Source: Verrucomicrobiales bacterium
GTDB taxonomy: Bacteria; Verrucomicrobiota; Verrucomicrobiia; Verrucomicrobiales; Akkermansiaceae
Assembly: GCA_003527555.1 (NCBI GenBank)
Contig: DPWT01000086.1
Location: 1 to 5,010, forward strand
DNA length: 5,010 bases
Direction: 5' to 3'
Shown here in pieces: positions 1 to 5,010 of this stretch. The notes beneath the pieces are model-generated. The model was not told where the DNA came from. It did no database searches and saw only the letters and a program-made list of their open reading frames with translations. The translations under genes and the position numbers were made by a program. Numbering within the stretch: position 1 is the first letter of the stretch; the number at the start of each line of letters is the position of its first letter.

Positions 1-382
1 CGCGCAGGCTGGCTGCCATGCTGTGGACCGCAGTTTCGATACGCTTGTTACGTTTATCAAGAACCTCAGCATTTTTAACCGCATTAAGAATAGCTTGATC
101 TCCACCTCTCAGTAGCCCGTCGCGCAAGGCTATGAAACTGAGCTTAAGCTCAGTAACTTGCTTGCTTAGCTCATCCTCATGACGCTTGGATGCGGCGAGG
201 TCACGGCTTAACACATGATAGCGCGCTTTGCTCTGTTTCAGCTGTGTCTTAAGCTTGCGAATTTCTCGATCTTTCGTTCCATCCTTTGCCAATGCAGTAT
301 CAGCCTGCGCCATGCACGCGGCGGCCGCACCAAAGAGAAAAACTCTGGCGATAGCTACTGTGATGGTGCGTGGTGATTGCAT
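1..382 (-). CDS. Exported coiled-coil protein of unknown function (3' end outside window)
   Basis: The frame opens at ATG 380-382 and stays open for 127 codons to the left edge, so the C-terminus is not seen. I do not recognise the family. Residues 1-27 look like a type I signal peptide: Arg at 5 and 13, a hydrophobic core VFLFGAAAACMA (14-25), and an AQA site before Asp28. Cys23 follows four Ala, a poor lipobox, so a lipoprotein is less likely. Residues 41-90 keep a 3-4 hydrophobic spacing for seven heptads (I41, L44, L48, S51, Y55, L58, L62 ... L72, V76, L79, F83, L86, L90), broken only by S65 and E69: a strong coiled coil. RGG at 92-94 breaks the helix, and a further helical stretch follows. 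The mature part is rich in Lys, Arg, Glu and Gln. It is 32 bases after rpsS with no Shine-Dalgarno motif and sits where rplV is expected. It is not a ribosomal protein. Confidence 0.75.
   Translation of the reverse strand, partial: MQSPRTITVAIARVFLFGAAAACMAQADTALAKDGTKDREIRKLKTQLKQSKARYHVLSRDLAASKRHEDELSKQVTELKLSFIALRDGLLRGGDQAILNAVKNAEVLDKRNKRIETAVHSMAASLR
137..154. repeat. 18-bp perfect palindrome inside the exported-protein gene
   Basis: ACTGAGCTTAAGCTCAGT is its own reverse complement. In RNA it could fold as a 7-bp stem with a TTAA loop. It encodes the TELKLS part of the coiled coil. Only a short TTT follows on the transcript, so it is not a typical terminator. It may be chance from Leu/Lys/Glu codons (CTT AAG CTC) or a protein-binding or processing site. 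Confidence 0.6.
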
Positions 383-394
383 GATGAGCAGAAA

Positions 395-410
395 AATTAG
401 GAACTTAGAA
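395..410 (-). repeat. 16-bp leader element, copy 2 (upstream of the exported-protein gene)
   Basis: TTCTAAGTTCCTAATT on the transcribed strand differs from the copy upstream of rpsS by a single base (G for A). It ends 12 bases before the ATG at 382, compared with 4 bases for the rpsS copy, so spacing to the start codon is not conserved. That argues against a fixed ribosome-recruiting site. Confidence 0.55.
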
Positions 411-414
411 AAAA

Positions 415-684
415 TTACTTCTTACCGATACCGCCGTGAGCCTTGAAGATTCGGGTGGGTGAGAATTCACCGAGTTTGTGGCCAACCATGTTCTCATTCA
501 CGTAGACAGTCACGAAGGACTTTCCGTTGTGAACGTGAAATGTGTGGTTAACGAAATCCGGAGTGATCACGGACTTACGGCTCCAGGTCTTGATCGGCTT
601 CTTGTCACCGCTGGCTTCGGCTGCATCGATTTTGGCGAGCAGCTTTTGGTCAACGAATGCGCCTTTTTTAAGTGAGCGTGGCAT
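415..684 (-). CDS. rpsS: 30S ribosomal protein S19
   Basis: S19 lies in the 30S head, pairs with S13 and contributes to the intersubunit bridge near the A site. The 89-residue product (E. coli 92) is full length: [16 protein letters not shown] at the N-terminus, [24 protein letters not shown] in the middle, then the signature [17 protein letters not shown] and a GGIGKK tail. The ATG start gives the canonical N-terminus. It is preceded by an A/T-rich, G-free leader formed by the heptamer repeat and the 16-bp element, with no Shine-Dalgarno motif. In most S10-type operons rplV and rpsC follow; here the next frame, 32 bases on, encodes an unrelated exported protein. The T-rich stretch after the TAA stop has no GC-rich hairpin before it, so no terminator is supported. 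Confidence 0.98.
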   Translation of the reverse strand: MPRSLKKGAFVDQKLLAKIDAAEASGDKKPIKTWSRKSVITPDFVNHTFHVHNGKSFVTVYVNENMVGHKLGEFSPTRIFKAHGGIGKK

Positions 685-688
685 GGTT

Positions 689-704
689 AATTAGGAATTT
701 AGAA
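689..704 (-). repeat. 16-bp leader element, copy 1 (upstream of rpsS)
   Basis: On the transcribed strand TTCTAAATTCCTAATT ends 4 bases before the rpsS ATG. It matches 15 of 16 bases with the copy upstream of the next gene (395-410). It overlaps the end of the heptamer repeat. The two copies suggest either a duplicated intergenic sequence or a shared leader signal. Confidence 0.55.
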
Positions 705-719
705 TTTAGAATTTGGAAT
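695..719. repeat. 7-bp tandem repeat between rplB and rpsS
   Basis: On the plus strand GAATTTA, GAATTTA, GAATTTG and a partial GAAT follow each other with period 7, about 3.6 units. On the transcript this reads as TAAATTC-like heptamers ending 10 bases before the rpsS start codon, where a Shine-Dalgarno sequence would usually be. A leader of this kind is unstructured and G-free. Function is unknown; it may have arisen by simple slippage. Confidence 0.75.
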
Positions 720-729
720 GATTGATCGC

Positions 730-1569
730 CTACTTTTTCTTGCGGCGAGAAACGATGAATTTGTTGGAAGGTTTATACTTCTTGCGAGTTTTCTGACCTT
801 TGGCGTGCCCCCATGGAGACTTGAGGTGCTGACGACCACCACCGGACTTGGACTTACCCTCACCACCACCGTTGGGGTGATCGACAGGGTTCATACACAT
901 ACCGCGAACAGTAGGGCGGATACCCTTCCAGCGTGAGCGGCCTGCTTTACCAGAAACTTCGTTCATGTGATCGCGATTACCGACCTGACCGATTGTGCAA
1001 CGGCAATTTTGGTTAAACTTGCGAATTTCTCCAGATGGCATTTTAACAAGTGCATGGCCACCTTCCTCGCGGTTAGTGAGGATGGCTTGCTGCCCGGCAG
1101 ACCGTGCAATCTTACCGCCGGAACCTGGACTCATCTCAATGTTGTGGATGGATGTTCCCAGAGGCACATTGCTTAATGTCATGGAATTGCCCGGCTTGGG
1201 AGGTGCTGTTTCGCTAGCAATGACGGTAGCGCCAACTTCCAGTCCAACAGGGGCAAGGATGTAACTTTTAACTCCGTCTTCGTACTGTATCAGAGCGATA
1301 CGGCAAGTGCGGTTAGGATCATACTCGATACTAAGCACTGTCGCGACCACATCGACCTTGTTACGTTTGAAGTCAATAAGGCGGTATTTGCGCTTGTGCC
1401 CACCACCCTTATGGCGGCAGGTGATACGTCCTTGGTTGTTGCGTCCACCACTCTTTTTGAGGGGACGTGTAAGGCTTTTCTCTGGAGTAGTTTTGGTGAT
1501 CTCTTCATAACTTGGCCACTCTTTGTAGCGGTTTGAAGGGGTCACTGGTTTGAATTTTTTTAGAGGCAT
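730..1569 (-). CDS. rplB: 50S ribosomal protein L2
   Basis: L2 binds 23S rRNA near the peptidyl-transferase centre and is needed for subunit association and peptide-bond formation. The 279-residue product has the complete family layout: N-terminal [12 protein letters not shown], the OB-like region with [23 protein letters not shown] and IDFKR, the SH3-like core [17 protein letters not shown], the [14 protein letters not shown] region, and the C-terminal [13 protein letters not shown]. His231 matches E. coli His229, the functionally critical histidine. The second His of the usual DHPHGGGEG is Asn233 here; this position varies between phyla. The tail is basic (IVSRRKKK). The ATG start gives the standard [11 protein letters not shown]. 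The upstream bases (CAATAGCGAATC) contain no Shine-Dalgarno motif. It lies 45 bases before rpsS and ends with TAG, the only amber stop seen in the cluster. Confidence 0.98.
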   Translation of the reverse strand: MPLKKFKPVTPSNRYKEWPSYEEITKTTPEKSLTRPLKKSGGRNNQGRITCRHKGGGHKRKYRLIDFKRNKVDVVATVLSIEYDPNRTCRIALIQYEDGVKSYILAPVGLEVGATVIASETAPPKPGNSMTLSNVPLGTSIHNIEMSPGSGGKIARSAGQQAILTNREEGGHALVKMPSGEIRKFNQNCRCTIGQVGNRDHMNEVSGKAGRSRWKGIRPTVRGMCMNPVDHPNGGGEGKSKSGGGRQHLKSPWGHAKGQKTRKKYKPSNKFIVSRRKKK

Positions 1570-1632
1570 GATTCGCTATTGGGTTCGATGTTATCGTTTT
1601 TCAGCGGTTAGGATGAATGAGTGTAGAACGTG

Positions 1633-1917
1633 TTAGACAAGGTCGAGTGATTCACCCTCCTTAAGTCGGACGATGGCTTTTTTCCAGCTCGCGGTCTTGC
1701 CCTCATCGGCACGGCGTTCACGTTTCGTTTTACCGGAAACGTTAAGTGTGCGGACGGCTTCGACTTTTTTGCCGAACAGTTGTTCGACGGCGCGCTTAAT
1801 CTCAAGCTTGTTTGCACTGGGGGCAACCTTGAGCACATATTCGTTGTTTTTCTCCTGCAGGAGAGTTGCTTTCTCACTAATGAGAACGGTGTCGATGACT
1901 TGATAAATATCTTTCAT
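1633..1917 (-). CDS. rplW: 50S ribosomal protein L23
   Basis: L23 sits at the rim of the polypeptide exit tunnel and is the docking site for trigger factor and SRP. The 94-residue product has the normal fold signature: LISEKAT at 12-18, LKVAPSANKLEIKRAVEQLFG at 29-49, VRTLNVSGKTKR at 55-66, and WKKAIVRLKEGESLDLV at the C-terminus. Glu15 in the ISEK motif corresponds to E. coli Glu18, the trigger-factor contact. The ATG start (MKDIYQVID) is 21 bases after rplD, the shortest gap in the cluster, and has no Shine-Dalgarno sequence (ATCTCGTAAAC precedes it). The 63-base gap to rplB is the longest in the cluster and shows no convincing hairpin. Stop is TAA. Confidence 0.97.
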   Translation of the reverse strand: MKDIYQVIDTVLISEKATLLQEKNNEYVLKVAPSANKLEIKRAVEQLFGKKVEAVRTLNVSGKTKRERRADEGKTASWKKAIVRLKEGESLDLV

Positions 1918-1938
1918 GTTTACGAGATAGTTGGATGT

Positions 1939-2544
1939 TTAGGCTGTCCTGCGAGCAAGAGTTTCATAGGAGTCTTCAACCAAGATGATCGTATCAGCAA
2001 GCAACAGCTGCTCGATGTTCATCTCAGATGCAGTGATAAGCAGCACGCTCTCGACGTTGCGGCCAGCGAGGTAAGTTTTGTCGGTGAAGCTCTCAGCTAC
2101 GATCAGAGTATTTCGTGCCTCGGTGAGCTTTTTGACATCAGCTACGAATGACTTGGTTTTACCATCAGCGACTTCAAAAGAAGGCACTGAGATGACATTT
2201 CCGGCACCGATAAGGTCACCAAGCACTTTGCGCAGGGCAAGTTTGCGGGTTCCTTTGTTTACGGTCTTCGAATAGTCGCGAGGGCGCGGACCAAATACGA
2301 TACCACCACCACGCCATACAGGGTTTTTGGTAGTGCCTGCACGGGCGCGGCCTGTGCCTTTCTGTTTCCATAGCTTCTTATTGGAGCCCTTGACTTCACC
2401 ACGAGTTTTGGTGCAAGCAGTGCCGCTACGGCGATTTGCGCGGTAAGCGGTGATGAGATCGTGCACAGCCTGGTCACCCTTATGACCTTCGATCACTTGG
2501 ATGTTTGCAGCTTGCGCGTCTGCGATTGAGAGTGTTTTAGACAT
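1939..2544 (-). CDS. rplD: 50S ribosomal protein L4
   Basis: L4 binds domain I of 23S rRNA and its extended loop lines the exit tunnel. The 201-residue product matches the E. coli length. The loop is clear: KTRGEVKGSNKKLWKQKGTGRARAG (46-70), then WRGGGIVFGPRPRDYS. Lys62 corresponds to E. coli Lys63, the macrolide-resistance position, and is wild type, as is the surrounding QKGTGRAR. In E. coli L4 also represses the S10 operon by binding an RNA leader upstream of rpsJ. Here only 52 bases separate fusA from rpsJ, so that control cannot be assumed. The ATG is followed by MSKTLSIADA and preceded by a weak A-rich stretch (AAAGAAACC) with no GGAG-like motif. The gene is 31 bases after rplC and 21 before rplW. 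Stop is TAA. Confidence 0.98.
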   Translation of the reverse strand: MSKTLSIADAQAANIQVIEGHKGDQAVHDLITAYRANRRSGTACTKTRGEVKGSNKKLWKQKGTGRARAGTTKNPVWRGGGIVFGPRPRDYSKTVNKGTRKLALRKVLGDLIGAGNVISVPSFEVADGKTKSFVADVKKLTEARNTLIVAESFTDKTYLAGRNVESVLLITASEMNIEQLLLADTIILVEDSYETLARRTA

Positions 2545-2575
2545 GGTTTCTTTGATGTGTGTAAGATGTTAAAAC

Positions 2576-3223
2576 TTACTTGGCTGTTTTCTTGATAGCT
2601 GGACGGATGGTTACATAACCTTCTTTTGGGCCGGGAACGGCACCCGATACGAGAATAACGTTGTCTTCCGCGCGGACTTGCACGACCTTGAGGTTTTGCA
2701 CTGTGCGGTTGTAAACACCGTGGCGACCGGGCATTTTCTTGTTTTTCCAAATACGACCGGGCCATGTTCCAGCACCCACGCCACCAGGACGGCGGTGCAT
2801 CATGTGGCCGTGTGAGTCAGGTTGCCCGGCAAAGTTGTAACGCTTCACGACACCTTGGAAACCCTTACCTTTTGTGGTTCCGATGACGTCAATCCACTGG
2901 CCGTCTTCGAAGACAGCGGCACCTGGGTGATCTTCCTCGGTGTTAGGGATGTCAGCATCGGAGTCGAAACGGAATTCCTTGATCAGTTTCTTGGGAGAAG
3001 TCCCGCTCTTCTTGAAGTGCCCACGCTGGGGCAAGCTCAAACGGAACTCCTTCTGGTCGTCATAACCGACTTGAACGGCTGAGTAGCCATCGGTCTCGGT
3101 GGTCTTGACTTGGAGAAATTCGTTGCCTGCTACGTCGATGACAGTAACGGGAATGGATGTGCCGGCTTCTGCGTCAAAAACGCGGGTCATGCCGACTTTT
3201 TTACCTAGTAGTCCTAGTGCCAT
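2576..3223 (-). CDS. rplC: 50S ribosomal protein L3
   Basis: L3 is an early 50S assembly protein that binds 23S rRNA and sends a long loop toward the peptidyl-transferase centre. The 215-residue product is of normal bacterial length and carries the family signatures: LLGKKVGMTRVF at 5-16, GTTKGKGFQGVVKRYNF at 115-131, HRRPGGVGAGTWPGRIWKNKKMPGRHG from His143, and VSGAVPGPKEG near the C-terminus. The position equivalent to E. coli Gln150, which PrmB methylates, is Thr153 (GAGTWPG), so that modification is not expected; non-Gln residues there are common in other phyla. The ATG start gives the standard MALGLLGKKVG N-terminus. The 20 bases upstream contain no G at all, hence no Shine-Dalgarno motif. 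It lies 47 bases after rpsJ and 31 before rplD. Stop is TAA. Confidence 0.98.
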   Translation of the reverse strand: MALGLLGKKVGMTRVFDAEAGTSIPVTVIDVAGNEFLQVKTTETDGYSAVQVGYDDQKEFRLSLPQRGHFKKSGTSPKKLIKEFRFDSDADIPNTEEDHPGAAVFEDGQWIDVIGTTKGKGFQGVVKRYNFAGQPDSHGHMMHRRPGGVGAGTWPGRIWKNKKMPGRHGVYNRTVQNLKVVQVRAEDNVILVSGAVPGPKEGYVTIRPAIKKTAK

Positions 3224-3270
3224 AATAATGATTGGTGAGTATTTATTGAAAAATGGGAAAAGAGTCAGGG

Positions 3271-3579
3271 TCAGATCTTGATTGCGATGTCTACACCGGC
3301 GGGAAGGTTAAGCTTCTTGAGTTCGTCCACGGTGCGTGCGGTAGGATCTACGATATCTAGCATGCGTTTGTGTGTGCGAATCTCAAACTGTTCGGCGGAC
3401 TTTTTATTTTGGTTCACGGAGCGGTTCACGGAGAATTTCTCGATGCGGGTGGGGAGTGGGACAGGCCCAGCGACTTTAGCTCCAGTACGTTTGGCGGTCT
3501 CAACAATCTCGATAGCGGATTTGTCGATGGCGCGATGATCGTAGGCTCGGAGGCGGATTCTGATTTTCTGCTGTTGCAT
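3271..3579 (-). CDS. rpsJ: 30S ribosomal protein S10 (NusE)
   Basis: S10 sits in the head of the 30S subunit and, as NusE, pairs with NusB and NusG in transcription antitermination. The 102-residue product aligns without gaps to E. coli S10 (103 aa): [14 protein letters not shown] at 6-19, GPVPLPTR at 38-45, [10 protein letters not shown] at 63-72 and [11 protein letters not shown] at the end. The start is ATG with MQQQ, as expected for the family. The preceding 20 bases contain only two G and no Shine-Dalgarno motif. The odd part is the loop: E. coli SPHVNKD (54-60) is SVNQNKK here, so Pro55, His56 and Val57 are replaced by Val, Asn and Gln. Residues around 53-60 lie near the tetracycline site in the family, and Val57 is a known site of tigecycline or tetracycline resistance mutations. 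The gene follows fusA by 52 bases, leaving little room for an E. coli-type S10 leader. Stop is TGA. Confidence 0.98.
   Translation of the reverse strand: MQQQKIRIRLRAYDHRAIDKSAIEIVETAKRTGAKVAGPVPLPTRIEKFSVNRSVNQNKKSAEQFEIRTHKRMLDIVDPTARTVDELKKLNLPAGVDIAIKI
3411..3433 (-). repeat. 11-bp direct repeat (period 12) inside rpsJ
   Basis: GGTTCACGGAG occurs at 3411-3421 and again at 3423-3433 on the plus strand. In the coding direction this gives TCC GTG AAC CGC followed by TCC GTG AAC CAA, encoding S50-V51-N52-R53 then S54-V55-N56-Q57. The second copy occupies the place where most bacterial S10 proteins have SPHV. Protein length is unchanged relative to E. coli, so this looks like overwriting rather than insertion. 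Confidence 0.8.
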
Positions 3580-3616
3580 GACGGATGTTTGTTAGATCGG
3601 GTTGGTTGGTTTAATT

Positions 3617-3641
3617 TACTAGCTGGTGCAGTTAGCTAGCA
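3617..3641 (-). other. Hairpin spanning the fusA stop codon
   Basis: On the transcribed strand TGCTAGCT and AGCTAGTA can pair as an 8-bp stem (one G-U pair) closing a 9-base loop. The fusA stop codon lies in the loop and the first stem position. The bases that follow (AATTAAACC) are not a T-run, so it does not look like a rho-independent terminator. It could be an RNA-processing site, a 3' stabiliser, or chance. The base pairing is visible; any function is inference. Confidence 0.4.
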
Positions 3642-5010
3642 TAAGCGTATTCGTTGGTTATGGCGTCCACAACGGTCTGTGGAACCTCTTCAAAACTTGA
3701 TGGTTTCATCGTGTAGTCAGCACGACCACTGGAGAGAGTACGTATGGCAGTTGAATAGCCGAACATTTCGGCAAGTGGCACGTATGCCTTGAGAACTGCA
3801 TGCGTCGACTTGTTCTCGATCTCTTGGATCTGACCACGACGGCGGTTGAGGTCGCCCATGATATCACCTTGATGCTCTTCAGGGGTTGTGACCTCAACGT
3901 CCATGACAGGCTCGAGCAGAATTGGACCTGCCTTCTGGAAAGCATCTCTCATACCGAGGATAGCTGCCATTTTAAAGGCGTTCTCATTTGAGTCGACATC
4001 ATGGTATGAGCCGTCGGTCACATTGACATGAACATCTACAACAGGGTATCCGGCAATCACACCATTGGTCATGGCGTTGCGAACACCTGCGAAAACTGCA
4101 TTGACAAATTCTTTAGGAATTGCGCCGCCAACAAGCTTGTTTTCTGTGGTGAGGCCTTTGCCTTTTTCGCCCGGAGTGATGTCGAGAATCACATGTCCAT
4201 ACTGGCCACGGCCACCGGACTGCTTGACAAGCTTACCTTCGCCATCAGCGGCTTTAGTAATAGTTTCGCGGTAGGCGATTTGGGGCTTACCCACACCACA
4301 CTCAACTTTGAACTCGCGTTTCATGCGATCGACGATGACCTCAAGGTGAAGCTCACCCATACCTGAGATGATGGTCTGGCCGGTGTCTTCATCGGTTTTA
4401 ACGACAAACGTGGGGTCTTCATCGGATAGGCGAGCGAGAGCGATGGACATTTTCTCCTGATCGGCAACGGTCTTGGGCTCTACAGCCATGGAGATAACGG
4501 GCTCAGGGAACAGTGGTGGCTCGAGCATGATGTCGAACTTCTGCTCGCAGATCGTATCTCCTGTTTGCACGTTTTTGAGGCCAACGATAGCTGCGATATC
4601 GCCCGAGTAACAGGTTTCAATATCCTCGTGCTTATCAGCATGCATCTTGATCAGACGACCAATGCGCTCCTTCTTGCGAGTGCGCGGGTTGTAGACCATG
4701 TCACCTTTAGAGACGGTGCCAGAATAGACACGGAAAAATACAAGTTTGCCGACATATTTGTCTGCCCAGAGTTTGAATGCGAGGGAGCAGAAGTTGGCGC
4801 TGTCATCTGTTTCAGCGGCAACTTCGACCTCCTCGTTATCAGCCTCTGTGCCGACTGCGGCGGGGATGTCGAGTGGGCTGGGAAGATAATCCACAACAGA
4901 ATCGACGAGGAACTGAACCCCTTTGTTCTTGAATGCGGAACCGCCGGTGACGGGAACAACCTGATTGGAAATGGTGGCGCGTCGGAGGGCGGCCTTGATG
5001 TCGGCTGCTG
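3632..5010 (-). CDS. fusA: Elongation factor G, C-terminal part (5' end outside window)
   Basis: EF-G is the cytoplasmic GTPase that moves tRNAs and mRNA through the ribosome and, with RRF, recycles ribosomes. The frame is open to the right edge and encodes 458 residues here, starting in the last helix of the G domain (AADIKAALRR, then VTGGSAFKNKGVQ and VDYLPSPLDIP). Comparison with E. coli EF-G (about 704 aa) puts roughly 247 residues, including all GTP-binding motifs, outside the window. Visible: domain II (VGKLVFFRVYSG, SGDIAAIVGL), domain III (FPEPVIS, EPKT, SGMGELHLEVIVDRMKREF), domain IV (KQSGGRGQYGHV and the tip loop GSYHDVDS, whose His at 4001-4003 matches E. coli His583), domain V (EMFGYSTAIRTLSSGRADYTM). 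The GTG at 4892-4894 is an internal Val codon, not a start. It ends with TAA 52 bases before rpsJ. The EF-G family is certain, and these domains show no sign of a divergent EF-G paralogue. Confidence 0.97.
   Translation of the reverse strand, partial: AADIKAALRRATISNQVVPVTGGSAFKNKGVQFLVDSVVDYLPSPLDIPAAVGTEADNEEVEVAAETDDSANFCSLAFKLWADKYVGKLVFFRVYSGTVSKGDMVYNPRTRKKERIGRLIKMHADKHEDIETCYSGDIAAIVGLKNVQTGDTICEQKFDIMLEPPLFPEPVISMAVEPKTVADQEKMSIALARLSDEDPTFVVKTDEDTGQTIISGMGELHLEVIVDRMKREFKVECGVGKPQIAYRETITKAADGEGKLVKQSGGRGQYGHVILDITPGEKGKGLTTENKLVGGAIPKEFVNAVFAGVRNAMTNGVIAGYPVVDVHVNVTDGSYHDVDSNENAFKMAAILGMRDAFQKAGPILLEPVMDVEVTTPEEHQGDIMGDLNRRRGQIQEIENKSTHAVLKAYVPLAEMFGYSTAIRTLSSGRADYTMKPSSFEEVPQTVVDAITNEYAYAS

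Noticed and set aside
383..416. Possible rho-independent terminator after rpsS (two T-rich runs)
   Set aside because: The T-runs are not preceded by a GC-rich stem; only a weak 4-bp AGAA/TTCT pairing can be drawn. The block is better read as A/T-rich leader of the next gene.
228..446. Plus-strand open frame of 72 codons opposite the signal-peptide gene
   Set aside because: The opposite strand has a coherent start, signal peptide and coiled coil continuing to the window edge, and the plus frame runs into the end of rpsS.
257..1034. 14-base identity CTTGCGAATTTCTC shared by the extra gene (near 254-267) and rplB (near 1019-1032)
   Set aside because: Both encode the same short peptide EIRK in frame with the same codons. 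A match this short in two Lys/Arg-rich proteins is likely coincidence.
1570..1632. Possible attenuator or small gene in the 63-base rplW-rplB gap
   Set aside because: Only a 4-bp CGAT/ATCG hairpin is visible, with no T-run and no small open frame with supporting signals.
1780..2151. Plus-strand open frame of 123 codons across rplW and rplD
   Set aside because: It lies antisense over two unmistakable ribosomal protein genes, crosses their boundary, and its translation shows no recognisable domain; it is a shadow frame.
2350..2375. Possible macrolide-resistance change in the L4 loop
   Set aside because: The QKGTGRAR motif and Lys62 (E. coli Lys63) are wild type.
4028..4366. Plus-strand open frame of 112 codons within fusA
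   Set aside because: Antisense to conserved EF-G domains III and IV. Its length is explained by codon constraints of fusA, and it shows no independent coding sign.
3632..4894. GTG at 4892-4894 as the start of a short EF-G-like protein
   Set aside because: The same frame continues upstream with conserved EF-G sequence (GSAFKNKGVQFLVDSV) to the window edge, so this GTG is an internal Val codon.

Overview
The window is a single block of minus-strand genes that holds the junction between the str-type and S10-type ribosomal protein clusters of a bacterium. Read in the direction of transcription (high to low coordinates) it contains: the C-terminal two thirds of fusA (EF-G, cut by the right edge), rpsJ (S10), rplC (L3), rplD (L4), rplW (L23), rplB (L2), rpsS (S19), and the 5' part of an unrecognised gene for an exported coiled-coil protein, cut by the left edge. 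Gaps between genes are 21-63 bases, no rho-independent terminator is visible, and no gap exceeds 300 bases, so cotranscription is the simplest reading.

Organism: rpsJ follows fusA directly with no tuf between them, an arrangement known from Chlamydia and also from Bacteroidetes. From memory, the protein sequences (the S10 stretch [10 protein letters not shown] and its C-terminus, and the L2 N- and C-termini) look more like Verrucomicrobiota, perhaps Opitutae, than Bacteroidetes. This is a recollection of family character, not a search result. Base composition is near 50% GC.

How the genes work together: EF-G drives translocation. S10 and S19 are head proteins of the 30S subunit, and S10 is also the transcription antitermination factor NusE. 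L2, L3, L4 and L23 are early-assembling 50S proteins around the peptidyl-transferase centre and exit tunnel. All six ribosomal proteins look intact and full length.

What departs from routine: (1) none of the seven visible gene starts has a Shine-Dalgarno sequence, and the 20 bases before each start are almost free of G; (2) the highly conserved SPHV motif of the S10 loop near the tetracycline site reads SVNQ, and the DNA there is a near-copy of the preceding 12 bases; (3) rpsS is followed by a secreted coiled-coil protein where rplV is expected; (4) a 16-base near-identical element precedes both rpsS and that extra gene, overlapping a 7-base tandem repeat at rpsS; (5) a hairpin spans the fusA stop codon; (6) an 18-base perfect palindrome lies inside the extra gene. 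I see no mobile element, CRISPR array, RNA gene or defence system. The core of the window is ordinary housekeeping sequence.
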